From positions 310,001 through 374,000 of the forward strand of contig CAWDUJ010000001.1 in NCBI GenBank assembly GCA_963805455.1: DNA of 64,000 bases, in the 5' to 3' direction. Under the pieces are notes generated by a model. The model made no database searches, was not told the origin of the DNA, and saw only the letters and a list, made by a program, of their open reading frames with translations. Source of the stretch: VRUE01 sp963805455 (GTDB lineage Bacteria > Actinomycetota > Thermoleophilia > Solirubrobacterales > 70-9). Made by a program: the position numbers and the translations under genes. Below, piece after piece: positions 7,915-16,669 of this stretch. Numbering within the stretch: the first letter of the stretch is position 1; each line of letters begins with the position of its first letter.

Positions 7915-8694
7915 TTGACCAAGTGGGCACGCGTTCTCGGGTTCGTCGGGCTCGCCGCCCTGGTTGCGGTGGCGCTTGCCGCGACCGCGCTCGGCCAGGG
8001 GCAGACCGTCAAGGCGGGCAACCTCGTCGTCTTCGTCGACGGCGGTTTCCGTCCCCAGAAGCTGCCGAAGAGGACACCGGCGCCGATCTCCCTGCAGGCG
8101 GAAACGACGTTGAAAACCGCCGACGGCACCCATCCCCCCGCGGCGAAAACGCTCTCGCTCGAATTCGACAAACACGCCGGCATCAACACCAAGGGGCTGC
8201 CGACCTGCAGCGTCTCCCGCCTCCAGAACACCCTGACGGGGCAGGCGGAAAGCATCTGCGGAAAGGCCCTGGTCGGGACCGGCGAAGCGGGGGCCGAGAT
8301 CGCCTTCCCCGAACAGCCGCCGTTCTTCGCCAAGGGCAAGATGCTCGTCTTCAACGGCCGCCCCAAGGGGGGGCACCAGGTCCTGATCTTCCACGTCTAC
8401 GCCCGGGTCCCGGCGCCGACCACCTTCGTCACCACGGCGGTCATCAGCAAGGCGAGCGGGATCTACGGGACGAAAACCGAAATCGCGATCCCGACGATCG
8501 TCGCCGGCCAGGGCTCGCTGACCTTCGCGAAGCTGGAAATCAAGAAAGACTGGACCTACAAAGGCAAGAAGGAGCACCTGCTGCTGGCGACCTGCCCGAC
8601 CGGGCGGTTCTTCACCAGGGGTGACCTGAAGTTCGCCGACGGGACCGAGATGAAGGGCAAAGTGCTCCGCAGCTGCAGCCCGATCGCGGGTTGA
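7915..8694 (+). CDS. secreted protein of unknown function
   Basis: Protein of 259 residues with a clear Sec signal peptide: KW near the N-terminus, a hydrophobic core (VLGFVGLAALVAVALAA) and a likely cut after TALG-Q. The mature part is rich in Thr, Lys and beta-type sequence, with three cysteines spaced as if for disulfides (TCSV, SICG, ATCPTG); its central IFHVYARVPAPTTFV is conserved-looking, but I do not recognise a named family. The start is TTG with a strong GGGGAGG site 7 nt upstream. Oddity: 7 of 10 Glu codons are GAA, although cytoplasmic neighbours use almost only GAG. Confidence 0.7.
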   Translation: MTKWARVLGFVGLAALVAVALAATALGQGQTVKAGNLVVFVDGGFRPQKLPKRTPAPISLQAETTLKTADGTHPPAAKTLSLEFDKHAGINTKGLPTCSVSRLQNTLTGQAESICGKALVGTGEAGAEIAFPEQPPFFAKGKMLVFNGRPKGGHQVLIFHVYARVPAPTTFVTTAVISKASGIYGTKTEIAIPTIVAGQGSLTFAKLEIKKDWTYKGKKEHLLLATCPTGRFFTRGDLKFADGTEMKGKVLRSCSPIAG

Positions 8695-8701
8695 GCGCGG
8701 G

Positions 8702-9268
8702 CTAGCCCGCCGGCTCGAAGACGAGGATCTCGACGCCCTCGCCGACGGTCCGCGAGTCGGTCAGCCGCAGCGGCTTCTTCCCCGACTCGCCGAAGAGGCG
8801 CTTGCCGGCGCCGAGGACGACGGGGAAGACCATCAGCCGCAGCTCGTCGACGAGGTCCTCATCGAGGAGGCCCTGCACGAGCTGGGCGCTTCCGTGGACG
8901 ACGACGTCGCCGTCGTGGCTCGACCTGATCTGTCCGACCGCGGCGCGGAGGTCATCGCCGGGGATCACCGTCGAGTTGTTCCACTCGGCCTCGGTCATCG
9001 TGCTCGAGACGACGTACTTGGGCATCTCGTTGAATTTGTCCGCGAACTCGCCCTCCCGCGACGGCCAGGCCTCGGCGAAGCCTTCGTACGTGGTGCGGCC
9101 GAGGAGGAGGGCGTCGGACTCGAACACCTCGTCGAGCTTGAACTTGTCGCCCTCCTCGCCTCTGGGGATCTCGAAGCTCCAGCCCCCGTGGACGTAGTCC
9201 TCGGCGCCGCCGGGGTCCTCGATCACGCCATCCAGCGAGATGAACTCGGTCACGACGATCCTTCCCAT
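8702..9268 (-). CDS. dihydrofolate reductase family protein (RibD C-terminal domain)
   Basis: Protein of 188 residues of the YyaP/YwjB/RibD-C type. It begins MGRIVVTEFISLDGVIEDPGG, carries LLLGRTTYEGFAEAWP in the middle, HGSAQLVQGLLDEDLVDELRL as the nucleotide-binding half, and ends PVVLGAGKRLFG. Such proteins bind NADPH and are commonly annotated as pyrimidine reductase/DHFR-like, but the substrate of free-standing members is unknown. TAAGCT ends 6 nt before the ATG, so the mRNA should be leaderless. It converges on the secreted-protein gene, 7 bp away. Confidence 0.88.
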   Translation of the reverse strand: MGRIVVTEFISLDGVIEDPGGAEDYVHGGWSFEIPRGEEGDKFKLDEVFESDALLLGRTTYEGFAEAWPSREGEFADKFNEMPKYVVSSTMTEAEWNNSTVIPGDDLRAAVGQIRSSHDGDVVVHGSAQLVQGLLDEDLVDELRLMVFPVVLGAGKRLFGESGKKPLRLTDSRTVGEGVEILVFEPAG

Positions 9269-9318
9269 GTGACGAGCTTACGCAGCGCGGCGCGGCGCTG
9301 CTGGCAGAATCCCCGACC

Positions 9319-10830
9319 GTGGAGAGTGCCGCGACAACTCAGCCCGAGCACCTGGACGTCCTGATCGTCGGCGCCGGGATCTCCGGGATCAGCGCCGCCC
9401 GGCACCTGCAGAGGAAGTGCCCGGGTCGCAGCTACGCGATCCTCGAGTCGCGGAGCGTCTCGGGCGGCACCTGGGACCTCTACCGCTATCCCGGCGTTCG
9501 CAGCGATTCCGACATCCACACACTCGGCTTCGGGTTCAAGCCCTGGAGGGGGGCGAGGTCTCTCGCCGACGGCGACTCGATCCTCGACTACGTCCGCGAG
9601 GCGGCCGAGGAGAGCGGAGTCGATCGCAGGATCCGCTTCAATCAGCGCGTCTCGAGGATCGAGTGGTCCTCGGCCGATTCCCGCTGGAACGTCGAGGTGC
9701 AACGCACCGACACCGGCGAGACCGTGAACATGACCTGCGGCTTCGTTTGGGTCTGCTCGGGCTACTTCGCCTACGACGAGGGCTACCTGCCGGAGTTCGA
9801 GGGGACCGAGCGATTCAGGGGCCGGATCGCCCACCCGCATCGCTGGCCCGAAGGCCTCGAGTACGCCGGCAAGCGGGTCGTGGTGATCGGCAGCGGCGCC
9901 ACCGCGGTCTCGCTCGTCCCTGCCCTGGCGGAGAAGGCCGAGCGGGTGACGATGCTCCAACGCTCACCGAGCTACCTCTTCCCTCTCCCCGGGGTCGATC
10001 CGCTTGCCAGGGCACTGCGGCGGTTCCTGCCACCGAAGGCGGCCTACGCGGTGATGCGGTGGAAGGACATCCTCGGCGGCTCGGTCAGCTTCTGGGTCTG
10101 CAAGCACTACCCAAAGGTCGCGAAGAGGATCATCCGCAAGGCGGCCGAGCGCTCGCTCCCGGCCGACTTCGATTTCGACACCCACCTCGGTCCCAGCTAC
10201 AACCCCTGGGAGCAGCGCCCCTGCGCGCTGCGTGACGGCGACCTCTACAAGGCGATCGGCGAGGGCCGCGCCGAGATCGTCACCGACCGGATCGAGACCT
10301 TCACCGAGTCCGGCCTGCGGCTCGAGTCGGGCGCCGAGCTCGAGGCGGACGTGATCGTCACCGCGACCGGGTTCAACCTCGAGTTCCTCGGCGGTATGGA
10401 GGTCGTGGTCGGCGGCGAGCAGGTCGACATCGGAAAGGTGCTCACCTACAAGGGGATGATGATCAGCGGGGTCCCGAACCTCGCCTTCGCCGTCGGCTAC
10501 ACCAACGCCTCCTGGACGCTGAAGGTCGAACTCACCGGTGAATTCGTCTGCCGGGTTCTCAACCACATGGCCGAGAACGGCCTCACCGAATGTGTCCCCG
10601 AGCTCAACGACCCCGCGATCCGCCCCGAGCCGATCATCGACTTCAGCTCCGGCTACGTCCAGCGCTCGATCGACCGGCTCCCGAAGCAGGGGTCGAGGGA
10701 ACCATGGAAGCTGCATCAGAACTACTTCCTCGACGCCCGCATGATCCGGCGTGGCGCGATCGAGGACGGCGCGCTCCGCTTCTCCTCCGCCGCCCGGCGG
10801 GAGGAGCCGGCCGAGGCACTCGCCGGCTAG
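9319..10830 (+). CDS. flavin-containing monooxygenase, Baeyer-Villiger type
   Basis: FAD/NADPH enzyme of 503 residues. The first Rossmann motif GAGISG is near residue 18. The Baeyer-Villiger fingerprint FxGxxxHxxxWP is complete as FRGRIAHPHRWP, and the second nucleotide motif is GSGATAV. It resembles EtaA-type monooxygenases that insert oxygen into ketones or oxidise sulfur/thioamide compounds. No membrane segment or signal peptide. Start is GTG at 9319; CAGAAT ends 8 nt before it (leaderless layout). The next gene on the strand is DUF3556, 41 bp on, with its own -10-like hexamer. Substrate cannot be inferred. Confidence 0.9.
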   Translation: MESAATTQPEHLDVLIVGAGISGISAARHLQRKCPGRSYAILESRSVSGGTWDLYRYPGVRSDSDIHTLGFGFKPWRGARSLADGDSILDYVREAAEESGVDRRIRFNQRVSRIEWSSADSRWNVEVQRTDTGETVNMTCGFVWVCSGYFAYDEGYLPEFEGTERFRGRIAHPHRWPEGLEYAGKRVVVIGSGATAVSLVPALAEKAERVTMLQRSPSYLFPLPGVDPLARALRRFLPPKAAYAVMRWKDILGGSVSFWVCKHYPKVAKRIIRKAAERSLPADFDFDTHLGPSYNPWEQRPCALRDGDLYKAIGEGRAEIVTDRIETFTESGLRLESGAELEADVIVTATGFNLEFLGGMEVVVGGEQVDIGKVLTYKGMMISGVPNLAFAVGYTNASWTLKVELTGEFVCRVLNHMAENGLTECVPELNDPAIRPEPIIDFSSGYVQRSIDRLPKQGSREPWKLHQNYFLDARMIRRGAIEDGALRFSSAARREEPAEALAG

Positions 10831-10871
10831 TCCTCGCGATCGCCCCCGGCCGCGGATAGGTTTGGACGGCC

Positions 10872-12635
10872 ATGGGCTTTTTCCAGCCGACAGAGCCGCC
10901 CTTCGAGATCGAGGAGTGGCGGAAGCTCTCGCACCTCGAACGGATCAAGCCCCTCGCCCAGGACTGGGCCGAGAACGGGTTCGGGACCCCGGTCTTCGTC
11001 TATCTCCTCTACGTCTTCAAGCTGATCCTCTACGCCGGCGGCGGCCTGCTGCTGATCTCGGCGACGACGCCGGGGCTCGGCGGTCTGGGTGACCTCAGCT
11101 CCTGGTGGACCGAACCGATCGTCTTCGAGAAGGCCGTCGTCTGGACGATGCTCTGGGAGGTGCTCGGCCTCGGCGCCGGCTCGCTGCCTTTGACACTGCG
11201 CTTCTCGCCGATGATCGGCGGCGTCCTCTACTGGCTGCGGCCGGGCACGGTCCGGCTTCCGCCCTGGCCCGACCGGGTGCCGCTGACCCGCGGCAATCGG
11301 CGCACCCCGTTCGACGTCGCGCTCTACGCGGGGCTGCTGGGCTCGCTGCTCTTCCTGCTGATCGCCGGTGAGACCGGAGGGGTGGTGACACCCGTTCAGG
11401 AAGGGAACCTGTTGAACAAGATCGATTTCTTCCCCGTTATCGGCTATCCCGGCGGCCACCTCGACCCAGTCGCGGTCGGCGTCGCGCTGGCATTCCTCGT
11501 CGCCCTCGGCCTCCGCGACAAGGTCCCGTTCCTCGCCGCCCGGGCCGAGATCTACGGCAACCTGATGATCGTCTTCCTCTTCCCCTTGGGCAACATGATC
11601 GTCGCCTGCCAGCTGATCTTCATCTGCATCTGGTGGGGGGCGGCGTCGTCGAAGCTCAACCACCACTTCCCGTTCGTCGTCACGGTGATGATCAGCAACA
11701 CGCCCTGGAACCGGTGGAAGGCGGCGAAGCGGCGCCTCTACCGCGACCACCCCGAGGACCTGCTGCCCTCATCGACCGGCGCCCTCGCCGCCCACCTCGG
11801 GACCGTGATCGAGTTCACCCTGCCGCTGATCCTGCTCGTCTCGGCGGGCGGGACGATCGGGACGATCGCGGTCGCCGGGATGATCATCTTCCACCTCCAC
11901 ATCCTCTCGACCTTCCCGCTCGCGGTGCCCCTGGAGTGGAACATCTTCATGATCTTCGGCCTGCTGTTCCTGTTCGGGCACTACGGCGCCACATCGTTCT
12001 CGACCCTCGACGACCCGCTGCTGATCGCGATCCTCGCGGTCACCTGCGTCGGGTTCCCGATTCTCGGCAACCTCCGTCCCGACCTCGTCTCCTTCCTGCC
12101 CTCGATGCGCTACTACGCCGGCAACTGGGCGACGAGCCAGTGGCTGTTCCGCGAAGGGGCCGAGGATCGTCTCGACCTCGGGATCGTCAAGGCGGCGCCG
12201 ACGGTCAGGAGGCAGCTGGAGAAGTTCTACGAGAGCGACCTGATCGACGTCCTTCTCTACAAGGGCCTGGCGTTCCGCTCGATGCATTCCCACGGCCGCG
12301 CCCTCAACGGTCTCAGCGCCCGCGCGGTCGACGACATCGAGGAATACGACGTCCGCGAGGGCGAGCTGATCGCCGGCGTCGTCCTCGGCTACAACTTCGG
12401 CGACGGCCACTTCCACGACCAGCGGCTGCTGGCGGCGGTCCAGAAACGGTGCGGGTTCGCCGATGGGCAGCTGCGGGTCGTCACCCTCGAGTCGCAGCCG
12501 GCGGGAGACGGGCGCCAGCACTACCGGATCTTCGACGCGGCCACCGGGCTGATCGAGGAGGGCCACGTCCGCGTCGCCGACATGATCGTGCAGCAGCCCT
12601 GGCTCGACGGGCGCCCGTTTCCGGTTCATGAGTGA
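10872..12635 (+). CDS. DUF3556 multi-pass membrane protein
   Basis: Protein of 587 residues. The N-terminal two thirds contain about ten hydrophobic segments with the DUF3556 signatures GFFQPTEPPFEIEEW at the start and HHFPFVVTVMISNTPWNRW in the middle; the C-terminal ~180 residues are soluble (VVLGYNFGDGHFHD). The family is largely confined to actinobacteria, has no assigned biochemical function, and is often encoded with lipid or steroid oxidoreductases. Its end overlaps the PYROXD2-like gene by 8 bp, so the pair is an operon. TAGGTT ends 9 nt before the ATG. Confidence 0.85.
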   Translation: MGFFQPTEPPFEIEEWRKLSHLERIKPLAQDWAENGFGTPVFVYLLYVFKLILYAGGGLLLISATTPGLGGLGDLSSWWTEPIVFEKAVVWTMLWEVLGLGAGSLPLTLRFSPMIGGVLYWLRPGTVRLPPWPDRVPLTRGNRRTPFDVALYAGLLGSLLFLLIAGETGGVVTPVQEGNLLNKIDFFPVIGYPGGHLDPVAVGVALAFLVALGLRDKVPFLAARAEIYGNLMIVFLFPLGNMIVACQLIFICIWWGAASSKLNHHFPFVVTVMISNTPWNRWKAAKRRLYRDHPEDLLPSSTGALAAHLGTVIEFTLPLILLVSAGGTIGTIAVAGMIIFHLHILSTFPLAVPLEWNIFMIFGLLFLFGHYGATSFSTLDDPLLIAILAVTCVGFPILGNLRPDLVSFLPSMRYYAGNWATSQWLFREGAEDRLDLGIVKAAPTVRRQLEKFYESDLIDVLLYKGLAFRSMHSHGRALNGLSARAVDDIEEYDVREGELIAGVVLGYNFGDGHFHDQRLLAAVQKRCGFADGQLRVVTLESQPAGDGRQHYRIFDAATGLIEEGHVRVADMIVQQPWLDGRPFPVHE

Positions 12636-14043
12636 TGCGGTAATCGTCGGCGCCGGGCCGAATGGCCTCGCCTGCGCCGCGACCCTGGCGCAGGCGGGGG
12701 TCGTGGTGACCGTGATCGAGGCCAGAGAGAGGGTTGGAGGCGGTGCCCGCAGCAGCGAGCTGACACTGCCCGGCCTGATCCACGACGACTGCTCGGCGAC
12801 CCATCCCCTGGTCGTCGCCTCGCCGGCGCTGCTCCCGCTCGGGCTCGAGCGCCACGGCCTCGAGTGGGCCTGGCCCGAGGTTGAGCTCGCCCACCCTCTG
12901 GACGACGGCAGCGCGGCGCTGATGATGCGCTCGATCGAGGACACAGCCTCGGGCCTGGGGGAATCGGGCCGGGCCTGGAAGCGCGTCTTCGGGTCCTCCG
13001 CCTCCGGATTCGACGCGCTCGGCGAGGACATCCTGCAGCCGCTCCCGCGGGTGCCGCGGCATCCGATCCGGCTGGCGCGATTCGGGCTCCGGGCGGCCCT
13101 GCCGGCGACCGCGACGGCGCGCCTGCTCGGCGACCCTCAGGCGCGGGCGCTGTTCGGCGGCGTCGCGGCCCACGCCTTCAGCCCCCTGACCGGGCCCTTC
13201 AGCTCGGCGGTCGGGCTGGCGCTGATCTCCGCCTGCCACCGTCATGGCTGGCCGGTCGCGCGCGGCGGGTCGCAGGCGATCGCCGACGCCCTCGCAGCCT
13301 TCGTTCGCGAGAGCGGGGGCACGATCGAGACCGGCCGTCCGGTGCGCTCGCTCGCCGAGCTTCCCTCGGCCGACGCGGTCATCTTCGACCTCGCCCCGGG
13401 CGCGGTCGCCGAGATCGCCGGCGACCGGATCTCGGCCCGCGCCGGGCGCGGCCTTCGCCGGTACCGCCACGGGCCCGGCGCCTTCAAGGTCGACCTTGCG
13501 GTGCAGGGTGGGGTGCCGTGGACGGCCGAGGGCGCGCGCCGGGCAGGGTCGGTCCACGCCGCCGGCGGCTTCGAGGAGATCGTCGCCGCCGAGCGGGACG
13601 TCAACCGCGGGCGGATGCCGGAGCGCCCGTTCGTCCTCGTCGGCCAGCAGTACCTGGCCGACCCGGGCCGCTCCAAGGGCGACGTCCACCCGGTCTGGTC
13701 CTACTGCCACGTCCCCAGCGGCTACCCCGGCGACGCGACCGAGGCGGTCATCGACCAGATCGAACGCTTCGCCCCGGGCCTCCGCGAGCGGATCGTCGGC
13801 CGCCATGTCCGTTCCCCGGCCGACCTCGAGGCCTACAACGCCAATTACGTCGGCGGCGACATCATCACCGGCGCGACGAACGGGCTCCAGGCGTTGATCA
13901 GGCCGCGGCTCGCGCTCGACCCCTATTCGGCCGGTGGCGACGGCCTCTACATCTGCTCGGCGGCGACCCCGCCCGGCGCCGGCGCTCACGGGATGTGCGG
14001 CTACAACGCCGCCAGGTCAGTGCTTCGCGGTCTGGGCGTCTAG
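12628..14043 (+). CDS. FAD-dependent oxidoreductase, phytoene desaturase/PYROXD2-like
   Basis: Protein of 471 residues. The N-terminal FAD motif is VGAGPNGLACAATLAQAG, followed by VIEARERVGGGARS, typical of the CrtI/PYROXD2 group. Further hallmarks are AHAFSPL, the substrate-binding GGSQAIADAL and the C-terminal ATPPGAGAHGMCGYNAA. Carotenoid-pathway neighbours are absent, so a PYROXD2-like role on another lipid is more likely than phytoene desaturation. It overlaps the DUF3556 gene by 8 bp (translational coupling) and overlaps the converging MocR gene by 27 bp at its 3' end. Confidence 0.85.
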   Translation: MSDAVIVGAGPNGLACAATLAQAGVVVTVIEARERVGGGARSSELTLPGLIHDDCSATHPLVVASPALLPLGLERHGLEWAWPEVELAHPLDDGSAALMMRSIEDTASGLGESGRAWKRVFGSSASGFDALGEDILQPLPRVPRHPIRLARFGLRAALPATATARLLGDPQARALFGGVAAHAFSPLTGPFSSAVGLALISACHRHGWPVARGGSQAIADALAAFVRESGGTIETGRPVRSLAELPSADAVIFDLAPGAVAEIAGDRISARAGRGLRRYRHGPGAFKVDLAVQGGVPWTAEGARRAGSVHAAGGFEEIVAAERDVNRGRMPERPFVLVGQQYLADPGRSKGDVHPVWSYCHVPSGYPGDATEAVIDQIERFAPGLRERIVGRHVRSPADLEAYNANYVGGDIITGATNGLQALIRPRLALDPYSAGGDGLYICSAATPPGAGAHGMCGYNAARSVLRGLGV

Positions 14044-15435
14044 CGCCTCGCCGAGCAGCCGGACGCCGTGCTCGATCGCGGGTTCGGGCAGGTTGCCGAA
14101 ACCGAGGACGAGGGCGGGAGGGCCGTCGGCAGTGAACCGGTGCAGCGAGACCCCCTCGAGGCCGACTCCGAGCTCGGCGGCGGCGGCGATCAGCGATGCC
14201 TCGTCGACCTCCCCGGGCAGCTCGACCAGCTCGTAGAGCCCGGCGGCGCCATCGCCCGGCACGCACTGCGGCGCCCAGCGCGCCAGCGCCTCGAGCAGCG
14301 TCCCCCGGCGGCTCTCGTAGCGCAGGCGCATCCGCCGCAGGTGGCGGTCGAGCTCGCCGCGGGCGACGAAGTCCTGAAGCGCCAGCTGTCCGACCGCCTC
14401 CGAGCCCGAGTCCTCGACAGTCTTCGCCGAGATCAGCGTCCAGGCGAGCCAGGACGGCGACAGCATCCAGCCGATGCGCATCGCCGGCGCCAGCCGCTTG
14501 CTCGCCGACCCGATCAGGACGACCCGCTCCGGCGCCAGCCCCTGGAGGGCGCCGACGCCGCCGCGGTCGTAGCGGAACTCGGCGTCGAAGTCGTCCTCGA
14601 CGATCAGGCCGTCGCCTGTCTCGGCCCACTCGATCAGCGCCGCCCGCCGCTCACTGCTCATCACGCACCCGGTCGGGAACTGGTGCGCGGGGGTGACGAT
14701 CACGGCGGTCGCCCCGCTCGCCGCCAGCAGGTCGACCCGCAGGCCCTCCTCGTCGACCGGGACCGGGACGACCTCGAGGCCGGCCTGTTCGACGATCAGC
14801 CGGTGCGGGTGCCAACCCGGGTCCTCGAGCGCGACCCGCTCGACTTCCTGCGCGGCGAGCCAGCGGCAGAGCAGCGAGAGGCCCTGGGTGAACCCGGTGC
14901 AGATCATCGTGTGCTCGGGGTCGGTGGCGGCGCCCCGGACCCGCCCGAGGTACTCCGCCAGGGCCTCGCGCAGTTCCGGGACGCCGCGGGGGTCGGCGTA
15001 CCCGATCGCCCCGATCGGGGCCTGGCGCCAGGCGGCCCGCAGCGAGCGCAGCCAGCGATCGCGAGGGAACCCGGCGAGGTCGGGTAGGCCGGGGTGGAAG
15101 TGGTAGGCGAAGCTCGGCAGCAGCGAGCGCGCCGGCGCCCGCGGGGCCGAGGCGCGGACGGCGCTGGCGACCCGCACCGGAGCGCCCTGGCGGGTGTGGA
15201 GGTAGCCCTCGGCGGCGAGCTGGCCGTAGGCCTCGGTGACGACCCCTCGCGAGACGCCGAGCTCGCCGGCGAGCGCCCGGCTCGACGGCAGCCTGGCGCC
15301 GGCGGCGAGGCGGCCGGCGCGGATGTCGTCGCGCAATGAGCGCTCGATCTGCTCGTGAAGGGCAACCGCCTCGTCGCGGTCGAGGCTGAGGAGGAGTTCG
15401 GGGCCCCCGCCAACTGGCCCGTCCGACAATGCCAT
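14017..15435 (-). CDS. MocR-family regulator (GntR domain plus PLP aminotransferase-like domain)
   Basis: Protein of 472 residues. Residues about 20-90 form a GntR winged helix (LHEQIERSLRDDIRAGRL, LPSSRALAGELGVSRGVV); the rest is a fold-type I aminotransferase with the PLP lysine motif SASK and FYHFHPGLPDL-like N-terminal segment typical of PdxR/GabR proteins. MocR regulators usually control a neighbouring, often divergent, gene in response to PLP or an amine. The divergent gene is the FAD oxidoreductase at 15506. A 24-bp imperfect palindrome (15437-15460) lies one base before its ATG and covers its TACAGT -10-like hexamer (N7), so autoregulation is likely. Confidence 0.88.
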   Translation of the reverse strand: MALSDGPVGGGPELLLSLDRDEAVALHEQIERSLRDDIRAGRLAAGARLPSSRALAGELGVSRGVVTEAYGQLAAEGYLHTRQGAPVRVASAVRASAPRAPARSLLPSFAYHFHPGLPDLAGFPRDRWLRSLRAAWRQAPIGAIGYADPRGVPELREALAEYLGRVRGAATDPEHTMICTGFTQGLSLLCRWLAAQEVERVALEDPGWHPHRLIVEQAGLEVVPVPVDEEGLRVDLLAASGATAVIVTPAHQFPTGCVMSSERRAALIEWAETGDGLIVEDDFDAEFRYDRGGVGALQGLAPERVVLIGSASKRLAPAMRIGWMLSPSWLAWTLISAKTVEDSGSEAVGQLALQDFVARGELDRHLRRMRLRYESRRGTLLEALARWAPQCVPGDGAAGLYELVELPGEVDEASLIAAAAELGVGLEGVSLHRFTADGPPALVLGFGNLPEPAIEHGVRLLGEALDAQTAKH

Positions 15436-15436
15436 T

Positions 15437-15460
15437 ACTGGAACTGTATATCGGACCAGT
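15437..15460. promoter_or_regulatory. candidate MocR operator
   Basis: Imperfect palindrome with half-sites ACTGGAACTGTA and ACTGGTCCGATA (read on opposite strands), 8 of 12 positions matching, no spacer. It lies in the 70-bp divergent region, beginning one base from the mocR start codon and overlapping its presumed -10 hexamer TACAGT, while sitting upstream of the TAGATT (15468-15473) presumed for the oxidoreductase gene. This is the expected geometry for a regulator repressing itself and activating or repressing the divergent gene. Confidence 0.5.
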
Positions 15461-15505
15461 CAGCCCCTAGATTTCACCCTCCAGGCACCCTGAAGGAGGT
15501 CGGCG

Positions 15506-16669
15506 ATGAGCGGGATATCGATTGTCGGTGGTGGAATCGCGGGACTGGTCGCGGGCATCACCTGCGCCGAGGCCGAGGTCGAGGCCACGATCTTCGAGGG
15601 GCATGACGACCTCGGCGGGCGCGCCCGGAGCAGCGATGGGCCCTACAGGGCGAACCTCGGCCCGCACGTCCTCTACAAGGACGGGGCGTTCTGCCGATGG
15701 CTCCGGGATCGCGACCTGATGCCCAGGGACCGAGGGGTGCCGCTCTCGACGATCCGGTTCCGATGGGAGGGCGAGCTGCGGCGGACTCCGCCGCTGGCGA
15801 CCGCACCCGCGGTCCTGCGGCTTCGCGGCCGCCAGGCACCGGCGGACCGCGACTTCCGCGGCTGGGCGACCGACCACACCGATGCCCGTACGGCGCAGAT
15901 CCTCTCCGCTGCGGCCGGGGTCTACACCTTCCACCACGACCCCGGAGAGCTCTCTGCCGAGTTCATCTGGGGCCGCACCGTCAGGGCCCTGCTCAACGCG
16001 CCGCCACCGGCGCGCTATGTGATCGGCGGCTGGAGCAACCTGGTCGAGACGCTCGCCGCCCGCGCCGGCCGGCTCGGCGTCCGGATCGAGACCGACCGTT
16101 GCGTCACCTCTCTCCCCGAGTCGCCGGTGATCGTCGCCACCGAGATCCACCAGGCGCGAGAGCTGCTCGCCGACGACTCGCTGCAATGGCCCAGCGGCAA
16201 GACGGTCTGCCTCGACCTCGGCGTCGAGCACCGCCGCGGCGATCCCTTCGTCGTCTCCGACCTCGACGAGGCGGGTTGGCTCGAGCGCTACACGGCAGCC
16301 GACCCGACCCTAGCCCCTGACGGCGAGGAGCTGATCCAGGCGCAGATGCCGATCCGGCCCGGCGAGACCGCCGACCAAGCCTGCCTGCGCCTCGAGAAGC
16401 TGATCGACCTCTCGCTGCCGGAGTGGCGCCGGCGCGAGACCTGGCGGCGGCGCACGGTCATGGACCAGCGCAGCGGCGCCCTCGACTTCCCCGGAACGAC
16501 CTGGAAGGACCGGCCCGCGATCGACCGCGGCGGCGGCGTCTTCGTCGCCGGCGACATGATGGCCTCGCCGGGCCTGCTCTCCGAGGTCGCCTGGGGAAGC
16601 GGGGTCGAGGCGGCCCGAGGAGCGGTCGAGGCGCTCGCCCCGAGCCGGACGGCGCTGCGGGCGGCCTAG
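15506..16669 (+). CDS. FAD-dependent amine oxidase-like oxidoreductase
   Basis: Protein of 387 residues with the N-terminal FAD motif VGGGIAGLVAGI and the FEGHDDLGGRARS loop of the amine oxidase/protoporphyrinogen oxidase superfamily; near the C-terminus GVFVAGDMMASPGLLSEVAW is the second FAD-contact region. Substrate unknown. It is shorter than classical monoamine oxidases. A strong GAAGGAGG site precedes the ATG by 7 nt. It is divergent from the MocR gene and likely its target, which would suit an amine substrate (inference). The stop codon overlaps the stop of the converging exonuclease gene. Confidence 0.8.
   Translation: MSGISIVGGGIAGLVAGITCAEAEVEATIFEGHDDLGGRARSSDGPYRANLGPHVLYKDGAFCRWLRDRDLMPRDRGVPLSTIRFRWEGELRRTPPLATAPAVLRLRGRQAPADRDFRGWATDHTDARTAQILSAAAGVYTFHHDPGELSAEFIWGRTVRALLNAPPPARYVIGGWSNLVETLAARAGRLGVRIETDRCVTSLPESPVIVATEIHQARELLADDSLQWPSGKTVCLDLGVEHRRGDPFVVSDLDEAGWLERYTAADPTLAPDGEELIQAQMPIRPGETADQACLRLEKLIDLSLPEWRRRETWRRRTVMDQRSGALDFPGTTWKDRPAIDRGGGVFVAGDMMASPGLLSEVAWGSGVEAARGAVEALAPSRTALRAA

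Noticed and set aside
6718..8577. Upstream extension of the M55 peptidase frame
   Set aside because: The extension is antisense to DUF2855 and the secreted protein, low-complexity and charged; the M55 hallmark starts directly after GTG 6717 with a good -10 hexamer.
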